Source of the DNA: Chrysogorgia sp. JL179-B06
Lineage: Eukaryota; Cnidaria; Anthozoa; Scleralcyonacea; Chrysogorgiidae
Assembly: GCA_035772405.1 (NCBI GenBank)
Contig: JAYKKM010000071.1
Span: 1,652,001-1,716,000, forward strand
Direction: 5' to 3'
Length of the DNA: 64,000 nucleotides
Shown here: in pieces, positions 23,113 to 35,600 of the stretch
How the letters are laid out: each line of letters opens with the position of its first letter
How positions within the stretch are numbered: the first letter of the stretch is position 1
Made by a program: the position numbers and the translations under genes
Notes under the pieces: model-generated
Told to the model about the DNA's origin: nothing
Seen by the model: the letters and a program-made list of their open reading frames with translations, nothing else
Database searches by the model: none

Positions 23113-23500
23113 TGATCTCTAAATAAAGACTGGATCGAGCAACTATTGTTTAGAAAATGAAGCCGGAAGTAGCTCGTGGCGGCCATCTTGTTGGGACCAC
23201 GTTATATAGTTTTACAATAGGCTGTCTGTCTCTGATCTTTTAAGATACTAAAATGAATCAGTTGTCCAAGGTTTTCCCATAATATCGAACACAAACTACG
23301 GCTTCATAACAGTATAACTATGTGTTCTAAATGATCTTAAAAGATCAGAGACAGATAGTCTCTGTCGCCTATAGTAAAACTATATAGCGTGGTCCCAACA
23401 AGATGACCGCAGAGAAATATTCCCGCCTTCATTTTTTCGCAGCATCTAAATAATAGTTACTCGATCCAGTCTTTATTTAGAGATCAATGTAAGGAACTCA
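23113..23500. repeat. Foldback MITE related to the 20835-21293 family
   Basis: GATCTCTAAATAAAGACTGG...GAGCAACTATTGTTTAG is mirrored by ...AATAGTTACTCGATCCAGTCTTTATTTAGAGATC. The inner segment TCTCTGATCTTTTAAGAT is also palindromic. Confidence 0.8.
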
Positions 23501-23509
23501 ACGGTGCGA

Positions 23510-23800
23510 GGTAAACCTGTCCTAGACAGGTATCGAACCTGTAACCTTCTGAATGCCGGTGACGATCGTCCATATGTGTCCATCAGTATATATATATATA
23601 TATATTAACTCAGCATAGGTATAGTATACATATATCAATCGAACCAGTACATCATTGTAACCTTCGCTCTCCATCTGAGTCTCGGAAGCTCAATGGTCAC
23701 AGCGTCTCACCGGCATTCAGAAGGTTACAGGTTCGAAGGTTATCCCGGACCGGGACTCATTTTCTGAGGATATGAGCTTGACGATCATTTGTTGCCAACG
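23510..23800. repeat. Two tRNA-derived SINE fragments
   Basis: A minus-strand fragment (23510-23580: GACAGGTATCGAACCTGTAA) and a plus-strand copy (23672-23800: TCTCGGAAGCTCAATGGTCA, then AGAAGGTTACAGGTTCGAAG and the GAGGATATGAGCTTGACGAT tail). The B-box region of the second copy contains a small duplication. Confidence 0.8.
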
Positions 23801-23835
23801 ATCTTTACGTTTCACTCCCTGATTCTGGCGACTTA

Positions 23836-23970
23836 CAGGGCCGCCGAGAGGGTAGGGTAGCCGGGGCAACTGCCCCGGGGGGCCCCGCGAATACGGCGCC
23901 AAGCAAATCCGGGCCCGTGCAGAATATGCGGTTATTGAAACGGGCCCGTCCTGTCTCTCGGCGGCCCTGC
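23836..23970. repeat. GC-rich MITE with CAGGGCCGCCGAGAG inverted ends
   Basis: The left end CAGGGCCGCCGAGAG is complementary to the right end CTCTCGGCGGCCCTG, and the interior is G/C-rich (GCCCCGGGGGGCCCCGCG) in otherwise AT-rich DNA. CAGGG termini recall hAT elements. No target duplication could be confirmed. Confidence 0.75.
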
Positions 23971-24009
23971 ATGTGACTTGTATTTCTACACTGTCTACTC
24001 AGCACAACA

Positions 24010-25780
24010 TATTTATATCTATAATTTGTAACTACTTTATACAGTTGAAAATATATCAAAATTTAGATTCAATTGAAAAGAACCTGCTTAAATTGAGCGC
24101 TCTGACAAAATTGCCCTCGAACTGTCAAATTACATATTACATATTGTCTGAATTAAAAAACCTAATTAAAAATGCTTAAGCTCTTGAGATGAGGTGAATG
24201 GTCCGATATCGATCTAAAGATAACTTCAATTCACACGCACTTGAACCCAGACTTTCATTGAACGTTTATTGTCTCGAAGTTCAGCTAAATTTGTACACAT
24301 GCACAAGGATGGATGGTATACCAATCATCCTGAGCCATGTGTTTTACTCGAACATCGAGAAGTAAATAATCACACATACACGACCACGATGATTGCAATA
24401 TTGAATCAATAATTGTCATTTGCTCTCGATGTTCGATATATAAAAAAATTTTGCCCAACCAAAACAAGATGAGAAATTTAACCGTCTCAACCATTTATGA
24501 GTAAAGAAAATCTTTTACGCAACCCAAGAAGAAAAAAGTTAGATAAAGCCCAATTCCCAGCATATCGTCGATACAAGTTTTAATGACAAACCCAAATAGA
24601 TATACAATCAGATCTTAGTGTAACTTTCAGATTATTATCTCCCTAAACGTCCTCGTTCTGTTTACAACGCCACCGAGAGCATTTTCACGTATTCAGGACG
24701 GTGGTAATTCGCGAAGAGATGAGAGCTGTTACTTAAGAGTGACTTTAACACAGACAGTAAGTAAACCACGAAGGCTGAAGGCCCCGAGTGGTTTTCTATT
24801 CAATACGAGGGACGCTTAAATCCCATATAAAACACGAGTGTTCATTCAGGGGGCCCTGGCTAAGCATAATGAATGTCTTACCCCAGAATAGATAGATATG
24901 TCTAACGTACCCCAGAGTGCGAGTATACCTATGGTCCAGCAAGCTCATTGTGAGCTCCATATATATGTAGAACTCACTGCTCTGGTATTACCTAAACCAT
25001 AACCGCATGGGTACGAGGCTGTACTACCTCTGCGACTTTGACAAAGCCCACCACTTATTTTTGCAATTTTGCACAATATCACGACTGCCTTGGATTTCGA
25101 GGCAGCACTTCCCTTGCGATACATTAACTTCTAGTTTAGATAATGGTTGAAACGAAGAAGAAATGTAAACATATTCGGTTTGATTCTTGTCATGAAATTC
25201 AAATCATAGCTGTAAAATTTTGCTTGACTTTAATTGAGCGAATTCATTAGTATTCACTATATAGAGTCCACTGCTATAAGATTTTTTGTTTCCTTTTGTC
25301 TCAATTAGGCCTCCTTAAATAGAGGAAACTAATGACTTACTTAGGGAATACTAATCTGTATAACTATGAAATATAAAGCACCGTGACTCTGAATGCTAAT
25401 TGGTCAAGTGCCTTTGACCAATCGTTTTAGAAACGTTGAATCATTTTGGAAAATACCCTAGTCAACCAACCGTCATTTCTTTTAAATAAGAAAATTGATA
25501 TTGCTTTTTAACTTCAAGTTGCCGTAGTAGATCATAAGGTCGCTATCATATCGTGACCAACTTCTACTAATATTATACCGGATATTGCATATCACCATTT
25601 CCTTCACTATTCTTTTGTCTCATTCAACTATCACATAAGTCCCTCCATTCATACAATATTTCATTCACCGACGTTTCCTTGTGTGAATTCAATCGTTTCT
25701 TGTCATCTTGATCAATCACCATTGGCGTGACCAAGGATTTTCTTGTCACTTTACGAAGAACGCTGCTCGCTCGTTAAATT
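24010..25780. other. No gene seen
   Basis: AT-rich sequence with no convincing exon on either strand. A small palindrome built on ACATCGAGA/TCTCGATGT lies near 24350-24440. The 24285-24494 frame is a shadow of that palindrome. Confidence 0.5.
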
Positions 25781-25788
25781 TTCAGCTT

Positions 25789-25885
25789 TATAAAGCGCGC
25801 GTTGTGCAATATTTTTCGACAGACAGTTTACGTCGGTTACCTTTTTTGTCCCGTCCGTCTTCAAGGTTTGGAGCAACTGGGAAAG
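25789..25885 (+). promoter_or_regulatory. TATA box and 5'UTR exon of the seven-module gene
   Basis: TATAAAG at 25789-25795 precedes a likely start near 25820. A short non-coding exon ends in GGGAAAG at 25885 before the donor GTGAGT. The matching acceptor TTTTTTTTTAG ends at 26687, 12 bases before the ATG at 26700. The intron between them would contain the TA microsatellites and a SINE. Inferred from signals only. Confidence 0.5.
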
Positions 25886-26023
25886 GTGAGTGTTTCTTCA
25901 TAATACTACATAATAAAGATTACAAAAATGTACATTACTTTGCATGTACTTCACTTTAGTTAATAGCGTACGATGTGCACGAAAAGAAGATGAACATTGG
26001 TAGAACGTCTTTACCTTATTAAA

Positions 26024-26520
<497 letters not shown>

Positions 26521-26522
<2 letters not shown>

Positions 26523-26655
26523 CCAGTTGCGAAAAATGCAACTTCAAGGCCTTCCGGCTGGAATTGAACCCGCGATATATATATATTCAATTCCGGCTGG
26601 AATTGAACCCGCGATATATATATATATATATATATCCGGCTTAACTTACCACTGC
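26521..26655 (-). repeat. SINE of the CCGGCTGGAATTGAACCC family, split by TA repeats
   Basis: CAGTTGCGAAAAATGCAACT, then CCTTCCGGCTGGAATTGAAC and CCGCG break into TA runs. The GGCTGGAATTGAACCCGCG piece occurs twice. The tRNA-like A-box side follows as CTTACCACTGCGCTA. It ends about 45 bases before the start codon of the next gene. Confidence 0.75.
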
Positions 26656-26699
26656 GCTATTGAATTCATTAAATTCTTTTTTTTTAGATTAATAAAACC

Positions 26700-29600
26700 A
26701 TGTTTTACACAATTTTCTTCTTATTCTCATTGTTGAATGATGCCCAAGGATACTACTTCCCAAAAAGTGAGTTATACTTCGCAATTATAGAAATAATAAT
26801 ATAATATTAATATAAATAATATTTCTATAAGAAAGTAAAGTGCTGTGAATTGGGTTATTAGAAAAAGTGATTGATCTTCCAGAACCTGCGAGTGATTGAC
26901 CGTGGTTTCAGTGAAATGTCAAAATTTATATTGCTTTCATTGCCGTCGCCGTCCTAGGTTGCCGTCGTAGATCTTAAGGTCAGCTTGATATCAAAGTTAC
27001 CCAGACCTCGGTCAAAGTTATCCAGACCTCGGTCAAAGTTATCCAGACCTCGGCCAATGTTATTTGCCTCCTGCAGTTGTAACGTGGTTGGATTGATGGA
27101 TCGATTGATGGATCGATTGATGGATTTATTGATGATCGATTGATGGATCGATTGATGGATTTATTGATGGATCGATTGCTGGATCGATTGATGAATCGAG
27201 TGATGGATCGATGAATCGATGGATTGATTGATGGATTGATTGATTGATTGAAGGATCAATTGATGGATCGATTGATGGATCGATGGATTGATTGATGGAT
27301 TGATTGATGGATCGATTGATGAATCGATGGATTGATTGATGGATTGATTGATTGAAGGATCAATTGATGGATCGATTGATTAATCGATCGATTAATTAAC
27401 GATACCTTCTAATTCCAAAATATTTCTCTTCTCTCCGTAGCCTCCGCACCGCCTTACGACATAAATAAAGCAAGGATAGTAAAATGCAGCGGATTTAACC
27501 TGATGAAAGTCGGCTGTTACCACGAGCGTGACGCTAGCCACACCCACCTACCCCTGGCACTGCCTGAGTTGGTGTTGACCGCTGATAAAAGTAGTCGAAA
27601 ATACGTCGGCTATCAAAGATTCTCCTTTCCGACTTATGGCGGTTTCTTGGAAAGGTAAAACACATCTTTTCAAAGACGTACATTGGAATAGAAAAGAAAA
27701 ACTTATTTCAACTGAAATATTATGTGCTGTATAATTATGATAATAATGATAATTATGATAATTATGATAATTATGATATTTATGATAATTATGATAACTA
27801 TGATAATTATCACAGATATAAATAGGTGCCTGGCCATGTAAGTAATCAACAGTGTCTTGAAAATAATCCTTGATCTTGGAAAAAACTTGAAGATGGAACT
27901 AATATTTTAATGAGTGAAAATTCTCTACCCTGCACCTGACGTCAGATACCGTCTCATTTGTGTATCAAACAAACTGAAATATTTCAAAAACGAAGTAAAA
28001 TACGTAAAATATCAAGTAAAATATCATTTAACGAGTTCTTTCATATTAGATAAATTTAATTTTTGTTGCCAATGTCCTTTAAGTTTATATACTGTGACAT
28101 ATTGGTGAAACTAAGCTAAAACATTTAATAAATATGAAAAACACATAAACATGGAAAACCGGTTTTATATATTATTTACTAAAAGTTATCCTAAAATTCT
28201 GTAACTTGATCGCGTTTCATTTTTCTTTAATAGGTTTGTTTGTGATTGTGCTAACAAGGTGAGATCGAAACGATACGTTTACTTTAGTTTACAAAACTAT
28301 TTCGAATGTTGGAGCGGGAAAAACGCGCAAGACACCTACAACAACTACAGAGATGCCGACGGTTGTATTCGAGGGGACAAGTCACAGTGTAATTTAAACT
28401 CTCAAGGACTGTGTGCAGGAACGGGAGAGTTTCATTTTGTTTACACATTGCGAACAACGCCACCAACTATTGCACCTCCAACAACAAAACCACCACCATC
28501 GACTTCACCAACTGTTAATGGTCGTACAGTAACTGTATGGTGTGGTCATGTTGAATACAAACTGAGAAAGGTGGGATGTCGGATTGAACAGAAACACGCA
28601 AGAGCTTTTCCGGAGCTATTGTTGACTGCAAAAAATCCTTATACGCTATCCTTTGCTGGATATCACCTGGACACTAAGGATTATGAAAGTTTCATACGGA
28701 GGTTGGTTTTAAATGTGATAGTACTGTTGTATAGAGATGAAGAAGAGATAAGGAGGGTAATGATGAGGAAAGAAGACTGGATCGAGCAACTATTGTTCAG
28801 AAAATGAAGCCGGAAGTCCGCCATTACTAAGGGACCAACTGATGATCCTATGAGGTTTTTTGTTGGATTATGTGCTCTTACCATCGACAAAATAAAATAA
28901 TTTTACTATAAAGAGGACCAGAAGACATTTTTCTAATTATCCAGTGAGAGAAGCCTAATATGAGCCTAATATCACTGGGTAAAACGATTCATGGCCTACC
29001 TACAGATTTACTGCGACTTTGGTCCCTTAGTAATGGCCGCCGTTGGCTCTAATTATCCAGTGAGAGAAGCCTAATATGAGACGTCAAATTAGGTTCAAGA
29101 TTTTATGCATTTAATGGTAACAAAGAAACTATATTGGCCAGACACTAAACCTATTTCGCGAGCGTTACAGTTTGATTTGCTTGCAAACTCAGAGCTTCTA
29201 ATGATCTCTCGTCTTCTAATGATGCAAGTATGCAGGCTTCAAAATCAGCTCATCAGATACAATAGAAAACTCAATACAGTCCTATTTTTGAGATCAGTGG
29301 TAATAGATAATGAAAAGAAAGGAAGGTGGGGATGAGGAAGGACAGGGAGGAGAAGGAGAATGATGATAAGGAAGGTGAGATGTGGATAGGAAGGAGGATA
29401 ATATTGAGGAGGATGGTGGCAATGAGGATAAGGAGGAAAGTGAGGTGGAAATAAGGATAGGAAGGAGAAAAAGGATAAAGAGGATGGTGGCAAAGAGGAT
29501 GAGGAGGAAAGTGAGGAGAAGGAAAAGGATAAAGAGGAAGGTGGGATGTGGGATGTGGATAAGAAAGAGGATAAAGAGAAGGATGGTGGGCATGAGGGTA

Positions 29601-32600
29601 AGGAGGAAAGTGAGGTGGGAATAAGGATAGAAAGGATAGGAAGGAGAAGGATAAAGAGGAGGATGGTGGCAAAGAGGATAAGGAGGAAAGTGAGGTGGGA
29701 ATAAGGATATCGAGGAGAAGGAAAATGATAAAGAGGAAGGTGGGATGTGGATAAAAAAGAGGATAAAGAGGATGCTGGGAATGAGGATAAGGAGGAAAGT
29801 GAGGTGGGAATAAGGATAGGAAGGAGAAAAGGATAAAAAGGATAAAGAGGAGAATAAAGAGGAGGGGGAGATAAGGATCTGGCAGATAAAGAGGAAGAGT
29901 GTGGGATAAGGATAAGGAATGTGGGAATAAGGATAAGGAGGAGAGTGTGGATAATGATAAGGAAAGACAGGTTGGAATAAGGATAAGGAATGTGGGAATA
30001 GGAGGAGAGTGTGGATAATGATAAGACAAGGATAAAGGAGGGTGGTGATAAAGATGATGATAACTCAAAAAATCAGAATGAAGATGAAATGAATGATGAC
30101 TAAGAACACAATAGTTATAAAGATAAGATAACATAATGCTAACTACCATAATAATAAAGCTAAAGATAATGATGATGTGCGCGATAAATAAATGATTATG
30201 GATTGAAAAATACTCTCCTTTTTTACTTAAGGTTTATTTGCGATTGTGCATCCAAAGTTACCAAAAAAGGATACTCTATGTTCGGTCTGAAATCTTACGG
30301 TGAATGTTGGAGTGGACCACGCGTTGCATGCTCGTACAAGAAAAACGGAAAAACTAACGGCTGTATTAATGAAAAGAAGTGGCGGTGCTCTGACGATAGT
30401 TCGCGACTCTGCTCATCGACATCTGCTTCGGCTATCTACGCCTATGTCCTTGAGGGCTCTCCAGATGGTACAAAATGTCCCGTTACGAAACCTCCAACCC
30501 CCAAACCAAAACCACCACCTATCACTACAGTACCAATTGGCCCACCAACCGTAAAGTGTGGTAATGTCGAATACAAGTTGACAAAACTGGGCTGTTGGAA
30601 TGAATTGGGAGACACACGACCATTCCGTGCCTTTCCTGAACTGCTTCTTACCGCAAGAGATAAGACAGATCCTGCATATGCTGGATATGAATTTCATAAA
30701 AGGAATTACGATTCGTTCCTTAAAAGGTTGGTGTAATGTAATTTGAATGCGTTTTCATTTAAGTAGCTTCTTATTTGATAACTTGAGATGCGAAATATGT
30801 TGTTTTGGAAGTTCCTGAGTAAAACCAGAACTACCAAATTCTCGTGGCACAAAAGGTGCTGTTTTTAATGCTGTTTTTAATGCTGCCTACAGGTTGTTAA
30901 TCCACTGGGTTCTTATGCACTGGTTTTTACTGTACAGTATTTCATAATTTGACTTGAATTTTCGTGTAGGTTTGTTTGTGACTGTGTTAAGAAGGTTGCC
31001 TGGAAAGGTTACTCCGTATTTGGTCTTCAGTTTTATGGTGAATGCTGGAGTGGACCAAGAGCTGCATGTACCTACAAAAGTTTTGGAAAAGGCCATGGTT
31101 GTGTGAATGAAAAGATGACACAATGTTCTGACAGAACTTCTCTTCTCTGTTCTGGAGATACTAGTCAACATGTGTACGCATACGTCCGTGCTGATTCCCC
31201 AGGTGGTGCAACATGTCCCACAATGTCCCCTAGTACACCACCACCTAAACCAGTGGTACCAATTGGTCCACCAACCGTAAAGTGTGGTAAAGTCGAATAT
31301 AAGTTGACAAAACTGGGCTGTTGGAATGAATTGGGAGACACACGACCATTCCGTGCCTTTCCTGAGCTTCTTCTTACCGCAAGAGATAAGACAGATCCTG
31401 CATATGCTGGATATGAATTTCATAAAAGGAATTACGATTCGTTCCTTAAGAGGTTGGTGCAACGTAATTTGAATGCGTTTTCGTAACACCGACTTTTAAG
31501 TAGCTTTTTATTTGATAACTTGAGATGAGAAATAGGTTGTTTTGGGAGTTCCTGAGTAAAACCAGAACTAAAAAGGTATCTCGTAGCGCATACATATAAA
31601 AGTATTGCTTTTTTGTTAAATTCTTAGCTTCTACAGTTGTTTATCACTGTGCATACCACGTTTGAGAGACATAACTCAAAAATTGAGAGCACAGTGAGAA
31701 GTTTACCTTAAGTACATTGGCAACAAAAAATTAAGTTTGTCTAATATGAAAGAACTCGTAAAATGATAGAGTAACACCTTTTACAACTTTTTCGTATTTT
31801 ACTTCGTTTTTGAATATTTCAGTTTGTTTGATAAAATGATCATGAGATGGTCTCTGACGTCAGGTGCAGGGTAGAGAATTTTCACTCATTAAAATATCAG
31901 TTCCATCTTCAAGATTGTTCCACAAATTTACTTGAAAATGTGCGTATAATAACTCCTCACGATAATTAACGTTGTAAACTTAGCAATCACTGAGATATAA
32001 GACATTTTTAATGAGTGAAAATTATCTACCCTGCACCTGACATCAGAGACCATCTCATTTACATATCAAACAAACTGAAATATTTCAAAAACGAAATAAA
32101 ATACGGAAAAGTTGTAAAAGATGTTACTCTATCGTTTTACGAATTCTTTCATATTAGACAAACTTAATTTTTGTTGCCAATGTCCTTTAACTGATTTTTC
32201 CAAAAATTACCTTGTATGTTGGGGATCTGAATGATAAATTTTAACCTATAGGTTATTAATGCACTGGGTTCTTATACACTGTTTTTTACTGTACGGTATT
32301 TTAAAATGTGACTTAAATTTTCGTGTAGGTTTGTTTGTGACTGTGTTAAGAAGGTTGCCTGGAAAGGTTACTCTGTATTTGGTCTTCAGTTTTATGGTGA
32401 ATGCTGGAGTGGACCAAGAGCTGCATGTACCTACAAAAGTTTTGGAAAAGGCCATGGTTGTGTGAATGAAAAGATGACACAATGTTCTGACAGAACTTCC
32501 CTTCTGTGTTCTGGAGATACTAGTCAGCATGTGTACGCATACGTCCGTGCTGATTCCCCAGGTGGTGCAACATGTCCCACAAAGTCCCCTAGTACACCAC

Positions 32601-35600
32601 CACCTAAACCAGTGGTACCAATTGGTCCACCAACCGTAAAGTGTGGTAATGTCGAATACAAGTTGACGAAACTGGGTTGTTGGAATGAAAACTCACGAAC
32701 ACCGAGGGCTTTTCCAGAGCTACTTTTAACAGCAAAAGATAAGACTAGCAATGTTTATGTTGGATACGACTTTCATAAAACCAAGTACGACGTGTTTCTT
32801 CAAAGGTGAGGCCATACACAGTTGCGTATATTTGAAATTGGACTTCATTTTTCTAAGGACCATTTGTTTGGGGTTAATCCTTGTTATTCAATATTGGCGC
32901 GAGTGCTTAGGGTCTTAGATGTTTGTAGAACATCCAGCAATGCATGGTTTTTGCTTGGCGAGGCGTATCATCTACCATTATAGGTCCTTTTCACTATTAT
33001 GGCGATACATTGCAACTTTTAGAGTTTTTGATTTGTACTTTCTGTAGGTTTGTTTGCGACTGTGTTGTCAAAGTTACACAGAAAGGTTACTCCGTATTTG
33101 GTCTTCAGTTCTATGGTGAATGCTGGAGTGGACCTAGATCTGGTTGCACCTACAACAAATTTGGAAAAGCCAATGGTTGCGTGAATGGGAAATTCCAAAA
33201 ATGTTCCGACAAAAGTTCACGTTTGTGCAGCGGACAAAGTAGCACCACCGTCTACGCTTATGTTCCCGTTAATACCCCAGGTGGTGCAACATGTCCCACA
33301 ACGTCCCCAGCGACTCCCAGTACACCACCACCTAAACCAGTGCCACCAATTGGTCCACCAACCGTAAAGTGTGGTAATGTCGAATACAAGTTGACAAAAC
33401 TGGGTTGTTGGAATGAAAACACACGAACACCGAGGGCTTTTCCAGAGCTGCTTTTAACAGCAAAAGATAAGACTAGCAATGTTTATGTTGGTTACGACTT
33501 TCACAAAACCAAGTACGACGTGTTTCTTCAAAGGTGAGGCCATACACAGCCGCTACGATAAATAAACTCGCAATGACAATTATTGGTGTTCTGATTTTTC
33601 TACACAAATCAGACACAGTTTGACGCAACTCTGGCTTTAAAAAGATTTTTGAACGTAACTTTAAAAGTTACTGTCCATGACCCAACGTTTCGACACTCCA
33701 ATCTAATGTCTTCACCAGGGGCGATCGTTGTAAAGTTAGGATTCCTATTTATAACAAACTTCTGGTAATAAACCACCGTCATCGCGATTCAATGGGGCGT
33801 GGGCGCTATTGATATGCCAAGCCTCCAGACAACATGGTACCGCGGATTAGTGGTAATAATTTTGGAATTTTCCCACGCAATCTCATGGTAGGTTACGCAC
33901 GCGTGCTCCGACAAAGCAGAATTTTCCTTTTTTTGAAAAGAAAACAGCCTTTTGGTGTTCTTTTAAACGCGTACGAAACTGACGTTTAGTCTTACCGATG
34001 TACTCCTGATCACAGTCATTGCACGGAATGGAATAAATAGCGTCTTTCCTCTGTTCCTTCGCAATACGATCCTCAGGTTTTGCAAAAATATGACCCAACG
34101 TCAAGAACGTTTTTTGAGCAACTTTTACGTTGAAACTACCTAAGATTCTTTTAATTGGTTCCGTAATCCCTTGACTATACGGAACAACCGCAAAACCCAT
34201 CACCGAACTTTCGTTCTCAGAGTTTGTATGTGGTGGACTTTTACCTATACTTTTCAGAGTTTTTGATTTGTGCTTTCTGTAGGTTTGTTTGCGACTGTGT
34301 TGTCAAGGTTACACAGAAAGGTTACTCCGTATTTGGTCTGCAGTTCTATGGTGAATGCTGGAGTGGACCTAGAACTGGTTGTACCTACAACAGATTTGGA
34401 AAAGCCAATGGTTGCGTGAATGGGAAATTCCAAAAATGTTCCGACAGCAGTTCTCGTTTGTGCAGCGGACAAAGTAGCACCAACGTCTACGCTTATGTTC
34501 CCGTTAATACCCCAGGTGGTGCAACATGTCCCACAACGTCCCCGGGAACACCCAGTAAAACACCAACACCATTACCGACGACTGCACCCCCTGGACCACC
34601 CACCGTAAAATGTGGACGTGTTGAATACAAATTAACAAAGCTTGGCTGCTGGAATGAAATAGTAGCTAGGAACACAGCAAAGGCAGTGCCAGAACTACTT
34701 TTAACAGCAAGGGACAAGACTAGCGCGGTGTACGCTGGATATGATATTGACACAAGCAATTACGCTGAGTCTCTGGAAAGGTTGGTATAACTTATGAGTT
34801 CCAAATACAGGACTTGCCATCACTACAAAACATTGTTTAAAGGGTAGTAAGATCCATTTCCTCATTTTCTATTTTTTACTAAATCGTTAGTTTAACTGAC
34901 CTGTACAACGTACATTTTTATCGTTTATTTCAACGTTTATCTTTCCGTACGATAACGAAGTGTTTTGAAGTGCTTCGTTGCCAACTTGACGTGGTAAATA
35001 CTTCGGAAATTCTCCGAGTCTCTAAGAAAGCCCTATAGAGGCTTTCTTATTCATCCACAATCCAAATATTTCGACTCAGAACCTGATTTTTTTGTTTGAA
35101 CCTCGTCACTTGGTCTTCCACGCTTCGTGTCAGTCAAGGCTGACATAATTCGAAACGAAAGTCAAGAAAACGTTGAATTTTGTGAAAAATGCAGAAATAA
35201 TTACTTTCTAAGGTATGTCTTCTTTCAATTAAAAGACAAAATGAATAATTTATATTAAGGATTGACAAGACATTTACGGATGAGTTCACCAAGGGATGTC
35301 GTGCTTCGAAAAATGGCGACCGACCGTGCAATGCGTCACGGTTGACATTCACTCTTTAAGTCTACATATTATGTACTTACCCAGCATCTCTTTTCAAAAT
35401 AGATTCGTTTGTGACTGTGTTTCCCAGGTGAACAACAAAGGTTATTCCATATTTGGTCTTCAATATTACGGTGAATGTTGGAGTGGCCCTCGAGCACAAT
35501 GTACCTACATGGAACATGGGAAAGACGATAGTTGTGTGAATGAACAGATGAAGCATTGTTCTGACGATAGCTCAATGCTGTGTTCTGGAGATAGACAAAC

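Noticed and set aside
29271..30149. 292-codon minus-strand frame rich in Ser, Pro and Leu
   Set aside because: Low-complexity translation of the polypurine satellite, with no splice signals or family features.
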